Assembly: GCA_945892985.1 (NCBI GenBank)
Contig: CAMDDU010000019.1
Coordinates: 1-64,000 of the forward strand
Direction: 5' to 3'
Origin: CAITSH01 sp945892985
Lineage (GTDB): Bacteria > Pseudomonadota > Gammaproteobacteria > Burkholderiales > SG8-39
DNA length: 64,000 nt
Below are positions 53,274 through 62,538 of this stretch, piece by piece (position 1 is the first letter of the stretch; each line of letters starts with the position of its first letter). Both the position numbers and the translations under genes were made by a program. Under the pieces are notes generated by a model, which did no database searches, was not told the DNA's origin, and saw only the letters and a program-made list of their open reading frames with translations.

Positions 53274-55113
53274 TCACGACGGCGTAACGCTTCCCGACGG
53301 TACATACACGAGGCTTAAGGGGATTTTGACGCAAAACCTTGAGCCTGTGCCCGGTACGCTGTCCACGGCCAGCTCGCCCCCCAGGAGCTCCACCAAACCC
53401 TTGCCAATGTTCAAGCCAAGGCCAAGCCCGTTGAAGCGCCGGCCAATCGCGCTGTCGGCCTGGGTAAAGGGTTGAAAATAAGGTCCAAGTGCTTCTGTTC
53501 GATACCAATGCCCTGGTCAGAGACGAAAAATTCCATCGTGCATAATTCCGGGGCGCCGTCCACCTTGTGCATTACCGCGCCCAAGGTAGCCCTACCACCG
53601 CTGGAAAATTTAATGGCGTTGTCGATAAGTTTGTCCAAAACAAGGCGTATTTCCGCGGCTGCTCCCCAGACTAAGGGGGGAATACCTGCGTCAATATCCT
53701 CGGCCAAAGCGATGCCTTTTTCCAAGGCTCGTTTTGAATGCGCATCGACTATAGCTCGAAAGAGTATCTCGATGTCCATGGCAGAGAACGCGACGACACC
53801 CTGCCCCCTTTGCAATTTTGCGATGATGAGCACGTCATTCACCAAACTCAGCATGGCTTCAGCAGCGCCCTGTATCTCCATGGCCAGCTCCCTCTGCGAG
53901 TCTATGAGCTCGCCCTCAAGAAGCAAGTCTGAAAACCCGAGCATGCCGTGCAGGGGGTGCGCATTTCGTGGCTGACTATGGAGAGAAACTGCGCTTTCGC
54001 TTCGGCGCCCTGATCAGCAGCACGCCGAAGTGCCGCCTCGCGGACACGCAAGAGATCTGCCTCAGACACGGCTGTACGCATGCGCTGTAGCGCTTGATGC
54101 AAAGGCATCGCCCCTAACATAATGATAATCAGGCACACGAGGGTAAAAATGCCGATTATCTTGACGTCAGCGCGCCAATCGTCCATAAAAACGCTAGCTG
54201 CGGACTCGAGCTTGACCAAAAACCGCCCGTCCTCCGAGGTGCCCGCCACTGTCAAAACCCTGCCCCCGTCGCCCCCCCGGGCGAACAGGGCCGGGCGGTT
54301 TGCCTTGAACATTTCCACATCCATGGCAGCGCCTGGCAAGGCCGATCCATGCTCGAAGTCGTAACGCGCTCCCGTACGCGCCGATTGCTCAGGAAATCTC
54401 ACCAATAGCAAACCAGTTTTATCGAACAAGGATAGGGCCCGCCCCTCTCCCGGGGAAATAGCCGCGTAATAATTGCGAAAAAACTGCGTCCTAATCCCGA
54501 TGACCACAATCCCGGCGAACCGTCCCTTGACGTCGTTGAGCCGGCGGGTCGCATAAATGGTCCACTGACCATCAACAAGACTCTTCGCCGGCGTGGTGAA
54601 TTTGACCTCGAGGCTGGGATCATCCACATGCCGCTTGAAATGCTCCCGGGCGGCGAGATTAAAGACCGGCGCCGGGAAGGCGCGCGTGTTAAGGACGACA
54701 TCGCCGCGTACATCGGCAAAGGCGACCGTGCCAATCTGGGGAAAAACCTTTGTGTAATCCAGGAGCGCATCGAAGCTCTGGCGTGAGCTTAGATGCTTTT
54801 TCAGTTCGCGCTCATTGGCTAATTCAAGTCGCGTCACGCGCTCTGCGAGTTCATTCACCGCGGCCTCGGCGCCTCCCAGGCTCTGCTGCGCATGGGAGGC
54901 CACCAGCCATAGCATGCGCTCTATCGTGCTCTTTGCGTCATCCATGTGCCGCAAATACAGCAGGCCACCGCCCACAAGGGTCAGCAGCGTGATGGCGACA
55001 CCCAGCCCAACTGCCGTTATGATCACGCGGCGGGAGCTACTGAATAATGGACTGACTTTCAGCCCAGCCCGGCTCTTGGCTAAGGTCGTGCTCGAGAATT
55101 TAGAACTTTTCAT
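53274..55113 (-). pseudogene. Membrane histidine kinase, broken by two frameshifts
   Basis: Reconstructed, it is about 614 residues. A membrane helix is at about 31-54, a Cache-like sensor domain is at 55-305 (GTVAFADVRGDVVLNTRAFP), and a second helix is at about 313-335. The HisKA box is QFLSIVSHEMRTP and the HATPase includes the DQGIGIEQKHLDLIF segment. A one-base loss in a C run (plus-strand 53953-53957) shifts the frame right after HEMRTP. A second one-base loss in a T run (53475-53478) shifts it again at DLIF. Restored frames read on to a stop at 53274. Sequencing error cannot be excluded. Confidence 0.78.
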
Positions 55114-55213
55114 GCTTTACGCTGACACCACGATTTGAGGCTGAAATTTCAATATGTAATCATCTCCATCGTAACGGTGGAGTCTGTGACAAAACAGTCT
55201 GGACAAGTTTTAA

Positions 55214-55242
55214 TTTACTGTCATTACCGTAATGACAGTAAA
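55214..55242. promoter_or_regulatory. Perfect 14-bp inverted repeat upstream of the kinase
   Basis: TTTACTGTCATTAC and GTAATGACAGTAAA are exact reverse complements with a single central C. A further TTTACTGTC copy lies at 55250-55258. It is about 100 bases upstream of the kinase start at 55113. It has the form of an operator for a dimeric regulator; as RNA it would be a strong hairpin. Confidence 0.6.
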
Positions 55243-55262
55243 TGACTGATTTACTGTCCTCA

Positions 55263-55307
55263 CTGCCATCGCTGCCATCGCTGCCATCGCTGCCATCGCT
55301 GCCATTG
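55263..55307. repeat. Five tandem 9-bp CTGCCATCG units
   Basis: Units at 55263, 55272, 55281, 55290 and 55299, four exact and the last with one change. Apart from this and the adjacent inverted repeat, the 639-base gap 55114-55752 holds nothing I can assign. Confidence 0.9.
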
Positions 55308-55752
55308 TTGAGCTTGCTCTTGTTATTGTTGTTATTACCCGTATTAGCCTCAGACTGACATGCCCCCCGCCTCAATGCATTCCCGGGTAGCGGCCAGAAG
55401 ACCATGACTGGCAATAAGCGCAGCGCGATCGGCCCATAGGGGCGTATCTCCATGGTCAAAAAACTGCTCAGGCTGGCGCCTGGTTTCGATGAAATGCACG
55501 CAATCCCGCGTCCGGGCATGTCTTAAACAGACATTGAAAACGATGCCTTATTGATTAATCAAACCATGCAGCGCGCCAGCACACTGCCTGCTTAAGAAGA
55601 ATTAACAATTATTTACTCGTGTCAAAACTCTTTCTAACGGCAGAATTCAACCATCCTACAGAATTGCACCGTACCACGCCTGCCTGGCTTTATCCGCATG
55701 GAAGTCCTCCTTTATCTATTCAAGCGCCCACAAGCATGCCGGCGGGCAAATA

Positions 55753-57443
55753 TTGCTAGTGATTAACGCCCTGCTTTGGGTGGCGCGATATTGGGCGTGG
55801 CTTGCCCTGATGACGCTGCTCGCTATCCTGAGCTTGGTCTATTTTTCCGTTCGGACGATAAGCACCGAAAAAAAAAATATCACCATTGAGTCCGTCGACA
55901 TCCGGCTTGCCCAATCGGTAACGGAAAGCGCAAACAAGGCATCGCGTGCGCTGATAAGCGTAGCGCATCGGATAACGGAATATGCCAAGCCATCCCCCCC
56001 CTTGGAAACGACCCGGTTGCCGATCGGGTTACCAACGGCAGCGGACCAAGCGCCGACACAAGCAAAACGGCGATTTCGGCCCACTACTTTGTGGATGCCT
56101 CCGGCAACAGCGAAGTCAAGCGCGATGGCGTACGCATGCGGGTGAATTTTTCCGCAACTGATTTTTACCGCAACACCGGCAAAGTGGGCGCGACGCCTTA
56201 CTATTTCAGCCCCGCGTCCGGGTTCATGGGGCTCGCAGAACACCCCGCGCAAATGGTCCTTACCAGAAAGCTGGGTGCTGCGGAAAAAAACCCGGGGGGC
56301 ATCTTGGCCACTGTGGTCGACCTCACTGCCGCGTTCGATGAAGGCAAGGACCCGCATTTACAGAATAACTTCGTCGCGCTCTACAGAAGCGATGGCGTGC
56401 GTTTGATGCATACCGGCCAAAAGGCACCCGATTTCGACCACAGCGCCCTGGGCCAAACACTGCAGGCTGCCGCGCAAAGCCCGCATCCGCAGGCCAAAGT
56501 CACCAGCATGGCGGATGAACACACGGCAAGCATGTACCGCGTTGCGTTTCAGGCCGTGCCGGCATTTCCTGACCTGATCGTGGCCCAGGGCTTGTCGCAA
56601 AGCGACGCACTTGCCCCCGCGCTCGCATTCGAGAACAAGCTTTACGCCGCATCACTCGCCGCCGGCATGATACTGCTGCTCATGATGCTCTTCGCGGCCC
56701 GGACGGTACAGACCCTTACTGCTTCTGTCGAACGGCATAAGGAAGAAAAGAAACACAACTTGCGTTTTCTGCACATGACGGTGCATGAGTTGCGATCAAC
56801 CATGCACGGCATCCTCGGCTATGCCGACCTGCTGCAGCATGAACTGCACGCCCCCGAGGATAAGGAAGGGGCGGAGACCATTTCCAATTTCGGCAAACAC
56901 CTTATTGCCCTGATCGACAGGATTCAAACTGTTTCAAGCCTAGTCTTAGAACCCTTACGGGCGCAAGCAAGCGAGTTCGAATTGAGCGCGCTGCTGGACA
57001 CGGTGGTCCGGGCGCATACGCCAATTGCGCTGCGCAAAAACCTTGCGCTCGAAACGGCCTTTACCGTGGCACACATTTTTTCAGATAAAATCGCCATCGC
57101 AAGCGTGATGCACAACCTGCTTGGCAATGCGCTTAAGTACACCCAAGATGGAAGCGTCCGCGTCACATCGAAGGTGACAGGTGGTATCGTCCATATAGCC
57201 GTTACCGACACCGGTTGCGGCATAGCCGATAATGAGAAAAAGCACATGTTTGAAGCCTACTTCCGCGGGAAAAACGGCAATTCTTCAGACTCTTCCGCCG
57301 GTTTGGGCCTTTATTTTTGCAAACAACTGATTGAAGGCATGAACGGCAAAATCGGCTACCGTCGAAACTCCGCAGAAGGTACGACTGTCTGGTTCGAATT
57401 TCCCCAGAAAATGACCATGGAAAGCAGCCCTCGCAATGGATAA
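55753..57443 (+). pseudogene. Membrane histidine kinase with frameshift in a poly-C tract
   Basis: The first frame (55753-56145, TTG or GTG start) has a membrane helix at about 8-33. The true protein continues in the next frame: after a run of eight C (55994-56001), adding one C restores PSPPLGNDPVADRV and then FVDASGNSEVKRDGV. The rest carries a sensor region, a second helix (AASLAAGMILLLMMLFAA), the HisKA box HMTVHELRSTMHGILG and a full HATPase (N box LLGNALKYTQDG, G boxes DTGCGI and SAGLGLYFC). The gene overlaps its cognate receiver by 8 bases. The C8 tract could be phase-variable. Confidence 0.75.
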
Positions 57444-57828
57444 AACAGCGCCCCGCTCGATCCTCATCGTCGATGACCAGCCGACGAACCTGCGGCTCGC
57501 CACGCGTATGCTGGCAGGAAGCCCATGGCGGGTAACGGTCGCGGCATCAGGCCAAGAGGCGCTGGAATTGACCGAAACGAGCACCTATGACGTCGTGTTG
57601 CTGGACCTGAGCATGCCCGTCATAAGCGGCATTGATGTGGCAAAAAAGCTGCGGAGCCAAGCAAAGCAGCCACCACCCTACCTCATTGCGTGCACGGCGT
57701 ATGGAAGCTACCTTGGGGAATCTTCGACGGCAGGCCTGTTTGACATGACGCTGGCCAAACCGTTCCTGCGGGCTGAGTTGATTCAAACGCTCAGCGAAGT
57801 CGAAAGCATTTTGCAGGCTAGAGAATGA
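57436..57828 (+). CDS. Receiver-only response regulator, partner of the upstream kinase
   Basis: 130 residues, a single REC domain. Acidic pocket Asp13/Asp14 (LIVDDQPTN), phospho-acceptor Asp57 (VVLLDLSMP), Thr86 and Lys108 are all present. No output domain follows, so it probably acts by protein contact. It overlaps the kinase gene by 8 bases, so they are co-translated and likely a pair. Confidence 0.93.
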   Translation: MDKTAPRSILIVDDQPTNLRLATRMLAGSPWRVTVAASGQEALELTETSTYDVVLLDLSMPVISGIDVAKKLRSQAKQPPPYLIACTAYGSYLGESSTAGLFDMTLAKPFLRAELIQTLSEVESILQARE

Positions 57829-57891
57829 CATGCCATTGCGCCCGGAAAAACCGCATCTGCGTCTGCGGGAAAAAACGCCCCTACCGATGAC

Positions 57892-59001
57892 ATGAAAAAC
57901 ATCTGCACCGACAGCTTCGACTGCAAAACACAAGCGTGCCCGGATTGCGCCAGCGTGTCCTTCAGTCCGTCAACAAAGCGCATCGTCGGCTTCCATGACC
58001 TCGCCGAAGATGGCAGCCGTTGCGTTCGCATGGTCGAAAGCCAGCTTTATCGCTGCAAGTCGTGCAGGACATTTTTCAGCGCCTATCCGGAAAACCTGGT
58101 GGCAGAATTTCAGATGACCAGGCGCTTGCTCACCCATGTGAGAAGCCTGGTGATAACGGCAAAACCGCGTGAAATCAGCAGGCAACTCGCGCTGCCCTCG
58201 TCCATTGTGGAGCACATTTCCAAAACGGAACTCTCTTACCTCGACCCCGCCGGGGACGGCCAGCGCCCGACGATAGCCATCGTGCTGTTAAGAATGCGGG
58301 GACTTTGCTATGTGGCCTACCTGGAGTGCGAAACGGGCAACCTGCTGGCACTGCATCGCAAGTTTGCGACCCGCCCCCTCGAACTGGCGGTGCGGCGGTC
58401 GATAGGCAGAATTAAGCCCGGCCTGGTCTGCATTCCGCCGGAAAAAGTATTTCTCAAAACGATGCAATCTTTTTTCCCTCATGTGCAGGTTGCGACAGAC
58501 CCGCTTTCACTGCGGGCAGCCTTCCGCAAATGCGTGGAACCCTACCGGATACGCGTGCCCGGACGGCGCTTGCGGCGGGAGGTGGACGTGCTTCGCATCA
58601 AGACCATGGCGCGCATCGGTACGCTGACGGGAGAGGCGGTTGCCGACCTTCCGCTGGTTACCAGGGAAACGCTAGACACGCTGGTGCGCAATTATGATGG
58701 GATTTTCTCGCCCAGAAAAGCGCCTTCCCTTGCCTTGCAGTTTGAAAAAATAAAAAACAAACTGCCTGCATTCTTGCGAATCCTGCTGACCGCCGCCTTT
58801 CAGGAAATTGAACTATGGCATGAGCACGCCATTCGTTTCCTGGGCGACAACAAACTCGCCCTGTATCACGCTCACGTGCAGGAGCTTTATGCCATGGCAA
58901 CGGAAATCGGCGATGGCCAGCCCCACTCTTTGAAGCTTGCCTATTTGCAGCGCCAGGGCGACGCCTTGCCGCCACATTCCCCCGCCGACAGGCCGCGCTA
59001 A
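57892..59001 (+). CDS. ISL3-transposase-like protein, possibly domesticated
   Basis: 369 residues. The N-terminal zinc ribbon has Cys16, Cys19, Cys55 and Cys58 (CPDC, RCKSC) around FHDLAEDGSRCVRMVE, as in the zf-ISL3 domain. A helix-turn-helix-like part follows (about 75-110), then a divergent catalytic-like core (GLCYVAYLECETGNLLALHR, PHVQVATDPLSLRAAFRKCV) in which I cannot assign a DDE triad. There are no flanking inverted repeats. It ends overlapping the convergent receiver gene by 4 bases, which leaves no room for an IS end. This suggests a fixed, non-mobile gene. Confidence 0.6.
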   Translation: MKNICTDSFDCKTQACPDCASVSFSPSTKRIVGFHDLAEDGSRCVRMVESQLYRCKSCRTFFSAYPENLVAEFQMTRRLLTHVRSLVITAKPREISRQLALPSSIVEHISKTELSYLDPAGDGQRPTIAIVLLRMRGLCYVAYLECETGNLLALHRKFATRPLELAVRRSIGRIKPGLVCIPPEKVFLKTMQSFFPHVQVATDPLSLRAAFRKCVEPYRIRVPGRRLRREVDVLRIKTMARIGTLTGEAVADLPLVTRETLDTLVRNYDGIFSPRKAPSLALQFEKIKNKLPAFLRILLTAAFQEIELWHEHAIRFLGDNKLALYHAHVQELYAMATEIGDGQPHSLKLAYLQRQGDALPPHSPADRPR

Positions 59002-59513
59002 GCGGCGCCCTGCCCGCGCCGCGGTAAAGCGCCGCGTCCCGGTTTTGCCGAAGTTCGGTCAATCACAGGTACAAGTGCAGGATCGAGAACGGGAATGCCC
59101 GGCGTCCCGTCCGGCTTTGACAACAAGAAGGATGCGCGCAGGCACGCCTTCAGGTCGGAGGGGAGCGATGCCTTGTCGATAAGCGCGTGCACGCGCAGGC
59201 CATGCTCCTCGGCCAGGCCGCCGATGGCCGTCAAAACCCTGCGGTCATATCCGCTCATCAGAATAACCAAGCCCGCAAATGCCTTGTTATGCAGGAAACT
59301 GACAACCCTGAGCACGTCCTCGTGTCCGGGAAAAATATCGAGCACGACGACCTGCGGATTGTGCGTGTTGAAGGCGACAAAAAATGAAGCGTGGGACTGC
59401 ACGCCATAGACTGCGAAACCGCTATCTTCCGCGGTACGCATGACAAACTTTCGGACAGTCTCCTCATCCTCAAGCACTATCATTCGCGGCATCAGCCCCC
59501 GCCTTATCGTCAT
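58998..59513 (-). CDS. Receiver-only response regulator
   Basis: 171 residues: REC domain (about 9-125) with acidic residues in IVLEDEETVRKF, phospho-acceptor Asp59 (VVVLDIFPG), Ser87 (LMSGY) and Lys114. A basic C-terminal tail of about 45 residues has no recognisable domain. Its ATG overlaps the stop of the upstream kinase by 4 bases (ATGA). The 3' end overlaps the ISL3-like gene by 4 bases. Confidence 0.88.
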   Translation of the reverse strand: MTIRRGLMPRMIVLEDEETVRKFVMRTAEDSGFAVYGVQSHASFFVAFNTHNPQVVVLDIFPGHEDVLRVVSFLHNKAFAGLVILMSGYDRRVLTAIGGLAEEHGLRVHALIDKASLPSDLKACLRASFLLSKPDGTPGIPVLDPALVPVIDRTSAKPGRGALPRRGQGAA

Positions 59514-60292
59514 GCGATTCGAGACCTCGCTGCGCGCGCCGCCCGCCGAAACAGCATGCTGACGGTGAGCTTGGCGCGATTGCCGCTGCCGGTAGGCTCA
59601 AAGCGGACCTCGCCCGCGGAAGCGAGCACAAATTCTTTGACAAACCACAGACCGACATTGGGCTGTTGTGCCAGCCCCTTCTTGAATGAAGTGGAGAAAA
59701 ACCGGTCGGGGTTGGCGACGTTTTCTTTCAGGCCGGTGTAACGGACGGTAATGGACACGGCATTTCTTGACAGCGCATCAGCGCCGCCCCCGGATGGAGC
59801 GGCGTAAGCACCGCAAGCGATGTCCATGCTACCGTCAGGGCTGAGCAGTTCCTGCCCGCTTGAAACCAGCACATCGAGTGCAATGGCGAGGAAATTCCGG
59901 TCAGTCAGTATCGCCGGAACGGAATCAGCGACGTTGAGGCCGATCCAGTCCCCGCCATCGTGCTGCACCTTGAACATTTCAACATGTGTCTTGAGCAATT
60001 CCCCGACATCGACGACCTCCTCCCGGAACGGTTTGGAGTAGGAGACCGCCGCCATATTGTGCGAGAGCAATTCCACGCCCCCATAGGAGCCCAGGGCGTC
60101 ATTTGCAATCGCCTGGAGTTTGGGCTCCTTCAATACCGATCGTAACAAGCGGACATTTCCCTGGCCAACAGATAAAAGGTTGTTCAGCGCGTAAGAAAGA
60201 AAATGGGCCGAACGAGCCAGCCCCTCAAGGTTTGAGCGGTGGGCGATCAGCGCGGCGCTTTTATCAAACCGGTAAACAAGCGGAAGAACCAC
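59510..60292 (-). CDS. Soluble histidine-kinase-like protein lacking the phospho-His
   Basis: 260 residues, no membrane segment. The dimerisation helix reads HFLSYALNNLLSVGQGNVRL. Related kinases have HDFNNLL or HxLNNLL there, and the His position is occupied by Tyr (34). The HATPase is also altered: the N box is ALDVLVSSGQELL without the usual Asn pair, while GLWFVKEFVLASAGEV (G2) is kept. GTG start at 60292 with AAAGGA upstream. It may be a pseudokinase partner of the receiver at 58998. Confidence 0.78.
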   Translation of the reverse strand: MVLPLVYRFDKSAALIAHRSNLEGLARSAHFLSYALNNLLSVGQGNVRLLRSVLKEPKLQAIANDALGSYGGVELLSHNMAAVSYSKPFREEVVDVGELLKTHVEMFKVQHDGGDWIGLNVADSVPAILTDRNFLAIALDVLVSSGQELLSPDGSMDIACGAYAAPSGGGADALSRNAVSITVRYTGLKENVANPDRFFSTSFKKGLAQQPNVGLWFVKEFVLASAGEVRFEPTGSGNRAKLTVSMLFRRAARAARSRIA

Positions 60293-60314
60293 TGTTGTTT
60301 CCTTTTATTTTTCC

Positions 60315-60336
60315 GTCTATTTTTTTAAAAATAGAC
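60315..60336. promoter_or_regulatory. AT-rich inverted repeat next to the soluble kinase gene
   Basis: GTCTATTTTT and AAAAATAGAC, perfect 10-bp arms with a 2-base centre, 23 bases upstream of the kinase start at 60292. Likely an operator or a terminator-like hairpin. Confidence 0.45.
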
Positions 60337-60479
60337 AATTAAATGTGCCCCAACTTACCCAAGCATGCCCGCTTGAGCCGGCACACCACGACGTGCCCCT
60401 GAAACACAGACGAGGCACCTACCGTGCATGACGCATCGGATCCGAAGCGCTCAATTTACGGTAATATTGCGTTTTCAAT

Positions 60480-60502
60480 AGTCAATTTTTGTAAAATTGA
60501 CT
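60480..60502. promoter_or_regulatory. Second AT-rich inverted repeat in the divergent gap
   Basis: AGTCAATTTT and AAAATTGACT, perfect 10-bp arms, 3-base centre. It shares the A/T-run plus GAC/GTC pattern of the repeat at 60315. Both sit in the 435-base gap between divergent genes, whose remainder shows GTGCCCCAAC and GTTGGGGTGC as a further imperfect pair. Confidence 0.45.
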
Positions 60503-60727
60503 TTAGTCCGGACATCCATGTTAAGTTTCGTATAGTCATACTTAGTTGGGGTGCCCCTAAGCATCTATTCGCTTGCATAAATACCCCTCCAAGCAGATCA
60601 GGCACCTGCACAAAACAGGGATTTTCGGCTCACCGTTGTAAAAATGAAAAATAATCACCCCTGAATATGATTAGCGGGCGTGCCGGAAAATCCTCCGGTT
60701 TCATTCTGTTGTTTGAGAGCAGACACC

Positions 60728-61459
60728 ATGACCACCCAGAAGTCGCCCATCGCGTCCGTTGTCGTACTTGAAGACGAACACCATTTCCGGCGATTTCTGA
60801 GCCATGTTCTGGAAGGTGAATTCGAACTCTTGTTTGTTGACACCAGCGAACAAATGTTTGAGCAAATCGCGCAACGTCAGATCGATTTGATCCTGCTCGA
60901 CATACTCCTTCCGGGCGAGGACGGCATTGAGGTGGCGAAAATTCTTCGCACCCGGACACCTATCCCGGTAATCCTTTTGTCAGCCCTCTCATCGAACGAA
61001 ATGATTGCCACCGGACTGAACGTGGGCGCGGATGATTACGTCACCAAGCCGTTTGATACCGATGTGTTGCGCGCCCGGATGCGCAATGCCATCCGCCGGA
61101 ACAAAGCCACCCCGGCGGGCGCAGTGCAAATCTCGTTTATCCCGGTCGGGGACTGCCAGATTGATCCTTGGACGCGCAATATAAGCCACCCTGGCGGTGC
61201 CACGGAACGGCTCACCGAGATGGAAATACAACTGCTGACCGCGCTGCTGCAAACCCCGGACTGCGTCACCGACCGTGACAAGCTGTCACGGCTTATCTCC
61301 GGTCAAGAGTGGTCGCCTAACAATCGCAGCCTGGATGTGCATATCAGCCATTTGCGAAAAAAACTTGAGCGGCTGACCAACATGAAAAACACCATCGTCA
61401 GCTTCCGCGGCATCGGCTACGCATTGCAACTCGAAGCGTTCAAGCAAGTCACAGAATAG
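60728..61459 (+). CDS. OmpR-type response regulator
   Basis: 243 residues from the ATG at 60728; an in-frame GTG at 60680 is less likely. REC domain: Glu/Asp pair in VVVLEDEHHF, phospho-acceptor Asp58 (ILLDILLPGEDG), Ser85 and Lys107 (TKPFD). A winged-helix output domain follows (about 125-235: LTEMEIQLLTALLQTPDCVT, then NNRSLDVHISHLRKKLE and FRGIGYAL). This is the only regulator of the five with a DNA-binding output. It is divergent from the soluble kinase genes, and its partner is unclear. Confidence 0.95.
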   Translation: MTTQKSPIASVVVLEDEHHFRRFLSHVLEGEFELLFVDTSEQMFEQIAQRQIDLILLDILLPGEDGIEVAKILRTRTPIPVILLSALSSNEMIATGLNVGADDYVTKPFDTDVLRARMRNAIRRNKATPAGAVQISFIPVGDCQIDPWTRNISHPGGATERLTEMEIQLLTALLQTPDCVTDRDKLSRLISGQEWSPNNRSLDVHISHLRKKLERLTNMKNTIVSFRGIGYALQLEAFKQVTE

Positions 61460-61616
61460 GCAAGCGGCGCGGCCGCTGGCCGAAATACACTGCACCGCTA
61501 GCGCAATACCCTGAGCGCAGCTCCGCGCGATGCAAGGTGGCGGAAATAGAACGGACAACAGCGGCACACCCTCTTATTTGATGAAAATTCACCTTTTTCC
61601 CGGCGCTTGTCCCAGG

Positions 61617-61672
61617 GTTTAGGGGTTTAGGGGTTTAGGGGTTTAGGGATTTAGGGGTTTAGGGGTTTAAAC
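61617..61672. repeat. Seven tandem 8-bp GTTTAGGG units
   Basis: Five exact units GTTTAGGG, one ATTTAGGG and a terminal GTTTAAAC, at exact 8-base spacing. The array lies between two receiver genes and resembles telomere-like repeats in sequence only. The rest of the 61460-61719 gap shows no gene. Confidence 0.92.
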
Positions 61673-61719
61673 ACCCTCATTGTGCAATAGAAAAGCTGAA
61701 AACTTGTCCGGACGACGCG

Positions 61720-62106
61720 TCAGACCGGTTTGAAAGAGAATTTTTCCAGCACCTGTCCGATATCTTTGAGGTGGCTTTTGGGTACCTTGGCGACAATATT
61801 GAGGCCTAGGGGCGCGACTTTCGTCTCTACCGCGTCCATGAACAGCTTGTCGTAGCCCGTGATCAGGATGACCGGGGCAAAACACACCCGACCGGCCAGG
61901 AATTTGAGCACCTCGACGCCGTCGCTCGCGCCAAGCATCAGGTCAAGAATGATCACTGAGGGCGTTATGAGGCCGAAGCTCGCACGCAGGTCTTCGAACG
62001 AGGCAACCGGGAAAGGCTTAAAACCCATGCGTTCCCCGATTGCGCAGAGCATGCTGCGAACGTTCGAGTCATCATCAATAATAAGGAGCGTGAGTGAAGG
62101 ACTAAT
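61720..62106 (-). CDS. Receiver-only response regulator with possible ATT start
   Basis: About 128 residues, a REC domain: acidic pocket in LLIIDDDSNVRS, phospho-acceptor Asp in IILDLMLGASDG, Thr (LITGY) and Lys (VAKVPKS). No ATG, GTG or well-placed TTG precedes the domain. TTG at 62124 has no ribosome site. An ATT at 62106-62104, overlapping the previous stop, has AAGGAG six bases upstream and gives the natural N-terminus. It is coupled to the receiver gene upstream. Confidence 0.85.
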   Translation of the reverse strand: MSPSLTLLIIDDDSNVRSMLCAIGERMGFKPFPVASFEDLRASFGLITPSVIILDLMLGASDGVEVLKFLAGRVCFAPVILITGYDKLFMDAVETKVAPLGLNIVAKVPKSHLKDIGQVLEKFSFKPV

Positions 62107-62524
62107 TTTTTTTCTCCTTGGCAACAGCGCCTCGCGTGCCGATCATGTAGGAATTGAGCGCATGCTCGAGTCGCTCCATGCCCATCCGTTTTTCAATGAT
62201 GCCGGCAATGTGCAGCCCTCTGTCGCGTCCGGACAACTGCACCGACTGGAGCAAGCGGTGGTCGTGCGCGCTCATTAACAGGACCGGATTGCGGTATTGG
62301 ACCGAAGCCAGGAAATCAATCACCGGAAGCGCATCCTCGTCGCCCAGCACGAGATCAAGCAGAATGACGGTGGGACTGAGCGAACTAAATTCGCGATGAA
62401 ACTCAGAAAGACTGGCACAACCGGCGCACTGATAGCCCGACAGCGTGCCGATTCGTATGGCGAGCGCCCTGACCTCGGCGTTGTCCTCGACGACGAGCAA
62501 GCGATTGGGATTCTCATATTCCAT
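62102..62524 (-). CDS. Receiver-only response regulator
   Basis: 140 residues. LLVVEDNAEVRALA carries the acidic pocket, phospho-acceptor Asp57 is in VILLDLVLGDEDAL, Ser85 in LLMSAHD, and Lys112 near the C-terminus. No output domain. It follows the soluble kinase at 62539 on the same strand (14-base gap) and overlaps the next receiver, so a kinase feeds two receivers in one operon. Confidence 0.92.
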   Translation of the reverse strand: MEYENPNRLLVVEDNAEVRALAIRIGTLSGYQCAGCASLSEFHREFSSLSPTVILLDLVLGDEDALPVIDFLASVQYRNPVLLMSAHDHRLLQSVQLSGRDRGLHIAGIIEKRMGMERLEHALNSYMIGTRGAVAKEKKN

Positions 62525-62538
62525 GGCACATGCCTCGT

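Noticed and set aside
55160..55519. Minus-strand frame with GSD repeats
   Set aside because: The repeats come from the 9-bp tandem array; there is no start context and the palindrome lies inside it.
60424..60654. 76-codon plus-strand frame in the divergent signalling gap
   Set aside because: Covers an inverted repeat and likely promoters; no ribosome site or family.
61617..61672. True telomere or linear replicon end
   Set aside because: The array is internal, flanked by genes on both sides, and only seven units long.
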